A stretch of 64,000 bases of DNA from the NCBI GenBank assembly GCA_015680685.1, contig MNCI01004501.1, positions 720,843 through 784,842 on the forward strand, given 5' to 3'. The notes under the pieces were generated by a model. That model was given only the letters and a program-made list of their open reading frames with translations, made no database searches and was not told the origin of the DNA. Shown here piece after piece: positions 60,315-64,000 of this stretch; position 1 is the stretch's first letter, and each line of letters begins with the position of its first letter. Position numbers and translations under genes: made by a program. The DNA is from Gnetum montanum. Lineage: Eukaryota; Streptophyta; Gnetopsida; Gnetales; Gnetaceae.

Positions 60315-61673
60315 TTAGCATTTGTGGCCATCTCCCCCATGATTGAGTTGGAAGGAGGATATCTGAAATAGCGAGCAAGGTTGTCCACCAATAGAGGTAA
60401 TGTGGATACTGGCTATTCTAGGCTCATAGAAAGGTTTGGTTTGTTGCATGTTAACCAACAATTTCTTATCTGGGCTCTCAGGTTTGTAAATCATCATGGC
60501 TCCTGAAGGAAAAGTTGCATGAATAATATAAGGTCCTTCCCACAGCGTTTGAAATTTAGTGCATTGTGGCACGTGTGTGGGGTTCCAATAAAGAACCTTA
60601 TCTCCCAGTTGATACTTAACTTTTCTAATTTTCAATTCATGACATCATTTATCAAAAGCCTTGTGCAATTCATTAGATGATAGGGTGACTAATCGGTTCG
60701 CATCTAGTAGGTTAAGGTTCATTAACAGTTCTTTTTGTACTAGATTAAGGTCAAGGCTAAGATCACATGCTGTAGATAGTGTACGGAGTTCTACTTGAAT
60801 AGGAAGCATTGAGAGTTTTCTGTACACTAACTCATAGGGAGAGTAGCCTATAGGGAGTTTCCATGTGGAACGATATGCCCAAAGAGCATTGTTCTATTTG
60901 GTGCTCCAGTCTCATCTATATTTGCTAATGGTTCTTGTCAATATTTTCGTAATCTCTCTATTGGTTACTTTGGCTTGACCATTCGCTTGAGGATGGTATG
61001 GTGTAGTCATTTTGTGTTCCACTCCTAAGCGTTACATCAACTTTCAAAAAGTCACACCTGTAAAATGTGTGCCATTGTCAAAAATAAGTGCATGAGGCAT
61101 GCCAAACCTGTTAATTTTTTGTTGAACAAATCATACAGTGGTAGACGATGTACAATCCGTAACAATGGCTGCTTCTACCCATTTTGAGAAATAGTCAATG
61201 GCAACAACAATGTAGGCTTTTCCATTGAACATTGGTGTAATAGAACCCATAAAATCAATTCCCCATATGTTGAAGGGTTCTAAAGGTTGAATCCATTGTT
61301 GTGGACCCTCTATACTAGTAGTCATTCCCCCATCATGTTGGTAGCGCTCACAAGATTGGACGAAATGATGAGCATCCCGGAACAATGTAGGCTAATAATA
61401 TCCTATAAGCAAGATTTTAATGGCTGTTCATCTCCTAGCATAATGACCCCCACAAGGGCCTTCATGTGTGTCTCGGAGAACTCTTAATTAATCTACATTG
61501 GGAACACACCATCGAACCAAGCCATCGGGATAAACTTTATAAAGTTGTCCGTTGATTTCCATAAAATACTTGGCTCGGTGAAGAAACTGTTGTTTCTTTT
61601 TAATGTCTAACTCTTGTGGTGTTTGTTGTGTAAGGAGATAGGTAAGAATGCTACTAAACCAATTTGTTTCCAT
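60315..61673 (-). pseudogene. Integrase of the second Athila/Tat-type element
   Basis: The HHCC region (DAHHFVQSCERYQHDGG, 61380-61330) and the core start (IWGIDFMGSITPMFNGKAYI, about 61260, first catalytic Asp kept) are followed by GDKVLYWNPTHVPQCTKFQT and LWEGPY (60635-60315). Stops lie between the blocks and around 61120. Confidence 0.87.
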
Positions 61674-61679
61674 GGTTAA

Positions 61680-61994
61680 TTAATTATTTACTACACCTGC
61701 AAAGAGGAATTCATCAAGAAAGTGATCAGAAAGTGGATATTCATCCTTTTTATTGTCCCATCTTAACCGAGATAAATGATCAGCAACAACGTTCTCGGTA
61801 CCTTTACGATCAATCATTGTAAGATCGAACTCTTGTAAGATTACAAGCCATTGTATGATGCAAGGGCTCACCATTGGTTTATTTAGTAGGAACTGAATTG
61901 CACCATGGTCTGTGTGTACAAATACCTTATAGCCCAATACATAGTGCCTAAACTTATCTAGTGCAAACACCACATCCATTAACTCCTTTTCCAT
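61680..61994 (-). pseudogene. RNase H of the second Athila/Tat-type element
   Basis: 104 open codons: EKELMDVVFALDKFRHYVLG, VFVHTDHGAIQFLLNKP, LTMIDRKGTENVVADHLSRL. These are standard gypsy RNase H motifs, including the TDH and ADHLSR blocks. Confidence 0.88.
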
Positions 61995-62168
61995 TGTGGT
62001 GTAATTGAGTTGTGCACCAGCAATACTTCAACTTGCATAGTGAATGTAATAGGGTCATTTCTGGTCATCTAACTGTGTAAGTACAACTCCTAAAGTAAAG
62101 TTGGATGCGTCAATCCTTATATGGAAGGGTCTGGACTAGTTAGGAGCTTGTAGAATAGGTGTTTCTAT

Positions 62169-63215
62169 GGATAATCATGGAGTGTTACAGAGCGATGGTC
62201 GAGTATGTATTCTAGAAGCTCTACGAATTCAGTTGATGGAGGAGGCCCACATGAGCAGATACAAAATGCATCCAGGTAGTAAAAAATCTACCAAAGTTTA
62301 TGATAGATGTATCAGTGGCCTAGTATTAAGAGGAATGTAGGCAAGTATGAGTCTCAATGTTTAATTTCCTAGCAAGTGAAGATAGAGCATCAAAGGCCTA
62401 GGGGATATTTGCATTTACATAATATTTCTTAGTGGAAATGGAATGTCATTGGTATGGATTTCATTGTTGGTCTTTCATGGGCTTGTAGTGGCCGTGATGC
62501 TGTATTGGTAGTTATTGATTTGTTGATAAAGTCTGCCCATTTCCTTGTCACACGAGCATCAATAAGTGTAGTAGAAACTGCACATTTCTTTCTTGTAGAG
62601 ATAGTGCGGTTGCATGATGTGCCACAATAAATTATTAATTATAAATATGCTCAATTCATGTCACATGTTTGGCAGGCATTTCAAAAAAAGATGGACACAA
62701 AGTTGAATATGAGTTCGGCATATCATCCACAAACTAATAGTCAGACTATGTAAGTGAATCAAATTCTAGAAGACATGTTGAGAGCCTGTGCTTTTCTTTA
62801 TAGAGAAGGTTAGGATCGAATGCTATCATTAGTTGAATTTGCATTTAATAATAGTTATCAAGAGAGTTTTCAAGAGCACCATATGAGATTTTATATGATA
62901 GACCATGTAGGACACCTTTATGTTGGGATACCATAGAAGATCGTTTGCATGTAAGCAAAAATTTGGTGAGGTACACTACAAAGTAGATTCGGGATATCTG
63001 AGATAGATTGAGGGTTGCACAAGATAGGCAGGTAGCATATGCCAATCAATGTCAAAGGTTACTAGAATTTATAGTCAAGAATAATGTATTTCTTTATGTT
63101 TCTCCCTTGAAAGACCTTACTTGATTTGGCTGAAAAAAACAATTGGCTTCTAAATACATTGGTTCATTTCAAGTGTTATAGCAGATTGGGAGAATGGCCT
63201 ATTGGATGGCATTAT
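62169..63215 (+). pseudogene. Unrelated Ty3-gypsy integrase remnant, + strand
   Basis: The + strand reads RIQLMEEAHMSRYKMHPGSK, KIEHQRPRGYLHL, NVIGMDFIVGLSWACSGRDA, VVIDLLIKSAHFL, DTKLNMSSAYHPQTNSQT and SLVEFAFNNSYQ. This is the H2C2-core order of a chromovirus-like gypsy integrase, in the opposite direction to the neighbouring element. Stops and shifts are frequent. The frame is cut at 63215 by the next LTR. Confidence 0.87.
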
Positions 63216-64000
63216 TGATGAGTGGCGAGGTACCCCTACACTCAACCATACGAATATGAGTGTTCACGCATGATCCGATCAAACTCCGTAGATGCGCTAG
63301 TTGTGGTATCTAGATCATTGCATGTTGATTGTAGTTCACTGTCTTCCCACTTGGACTAGTATTTTCTTTGTCACATATGGTTTAGTCCATAGTGAGATCT
63401 ATGATGTGGGCCTAAACTAGTGCTACTCTTGAAGGCAATGGAAAATAACTTTATTTTAGCTAACATGGAGTGGGAGAAGAGAATCTTAGCTAGCCTAAGT
63501 GCGATGGGCATCTGTTCTTAATCATCCGTACACATCTTGGACCTCGTGTACTACTTCTAGGCTTACCAAGCGTATATTACTTAAGCGCTCCTAGATACGC
63601 TACTGGGTTACCAAGTAGTTACACTTCAATGTCTGTGATTAAGTCATACTCATTCTGCATTTAACAACAAGAATAGTAAATGATGGTAAAGAAATATTAA
63701 CTAAGAAAATAATAAATAACAATAACAACTAAACAATTAAAACTAAGTGAATGTTGCAATGATGGAGTAATCTCGATCTTTATTGCCGACCATGTGCATG
63801 TCCAAGTACGTCACACTCGAATAAAGGTTCCATACAATTACAAGCATCACACTATGGGCATGCACTTGGGAAAATAGTCTAACTCCTACGGAACCAAACT
63901 GCAAGAGCTTCACTACAACTACTCCAAAAGATGCCTAAGTGCGGCTGGTGCACACTTATTTATAGCTAGAGACAAACACTGTGTTAACGAGGCCGCATTA
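63216..64000 (-). repeat. Athila/Tat-type LTR, cut by the window end
   Basis: It starts TGATGAGTGGCGAGGTACCC and shares the family layout. TATAAATA lies at 63957-63964 on the - strand, with the beginning of a GTTAACGAGGCCGC block next to it. No PBS lies on its low-coordinate side, as expected if this is the 3' end of a minus-strand copy in which 5' LTR and internal region lie beyond the window, or a solo LTR. Confidence 0.8.

Larger units (their letters stand above)
57603..62168 (-). mobile_element. Second Athila/Tat-type element, 3' half
   Basis: A 3' LTR (57603-58437) with the family ends TGATGAG/CTCATCA is followed by the GTGGGGGTA polypurine tract. Next come 1.9 kb of non-coding 3' region, integrase and RNase H on the - strand. 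Similarity to the first element stops abruptly near 62168 in the RNase H/RT region, so gag, protease, most of RT and the 5' LTR are missing. It also lacks the 3-kb extra-ORF block of the first element. Confidence 0.82.

Overview
The window looks like nuclear DNA from a seed plant with a very large, repeat-rich genome, most likely a gymnosperm. Evidence: one plant membrane-protein gene with an intact reading frame is stretched over about 26 kb by transposon-filled introns, and nearly everything else is decayed Ty3-gypsy, Ty1-copia, LINE and SINE sequence with many CG-to-TG/CA changes. There are no bacterial operons, rRNA genes or CRISPR arrays. The species assignment is inference.

Layout. 1-376: end of an Athila/Tat-type LTR in + orientation. 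2161-4304 (- strand): two intronless host-gene remnants in tandem, a plastid SecA1-like ATPase and an ABCG half-transporter, joined by unrecognised sequence. 5044-6480: copia gag/protease remnant. 6723-24804: a copia element (LTRs of about 1.04 and 1.09 kb) split by a 13-kb Athila/Tat-type gypsy element at 10361-23424, which itself carries a probable solo LTR at 14268-14822. 24805-28795: AT-rich, with a possible further LTR ending at 26395.

29032-55218 (- strand): the only convincing live gene, an eight-exon glycerophosphocholine acyltransferase (GPC1/GPCAT, DUF2838 family). I could join its exons by splice sites and phase into one open frame of 381 codons plus stop. Intron 4 (6.4 kb) and intron 6 (17.8 kb) hold most of the length. 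Intron 6 contains a tRNA-derived SINE with 16-bp target duplications, a cullin-1 fragment, a LINE split by a 2.7-kb insert, and another LTR. Intron 2 appears to be a GC-AG intron, and the intron 6 acceptor lies inside a fresh 50-bp tandem duplication.

55.3-55.7 kb is the presumed promoter and leader of that gene. 56.09-57.6 kb is a second LINE 3' end. 57603-62168 is the 3' half of a second Athila/Tat-type element, abutting a + strand gypsy integrase remnant (62169-63215). That remnant is interrupted at 63216 by another LTR of the same family, which runs off the window.

The main unexplained pattern is that several different LTRs carry dense arrays of short palindromes just upstream of the LTR TATA box. 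The arrays use different palindromes (GACATC/GATGTC in copia; a GAGGCCTC-centred unit or a CGATATCG unit in Athila-type LTRs). I saw no new multi-gene system.
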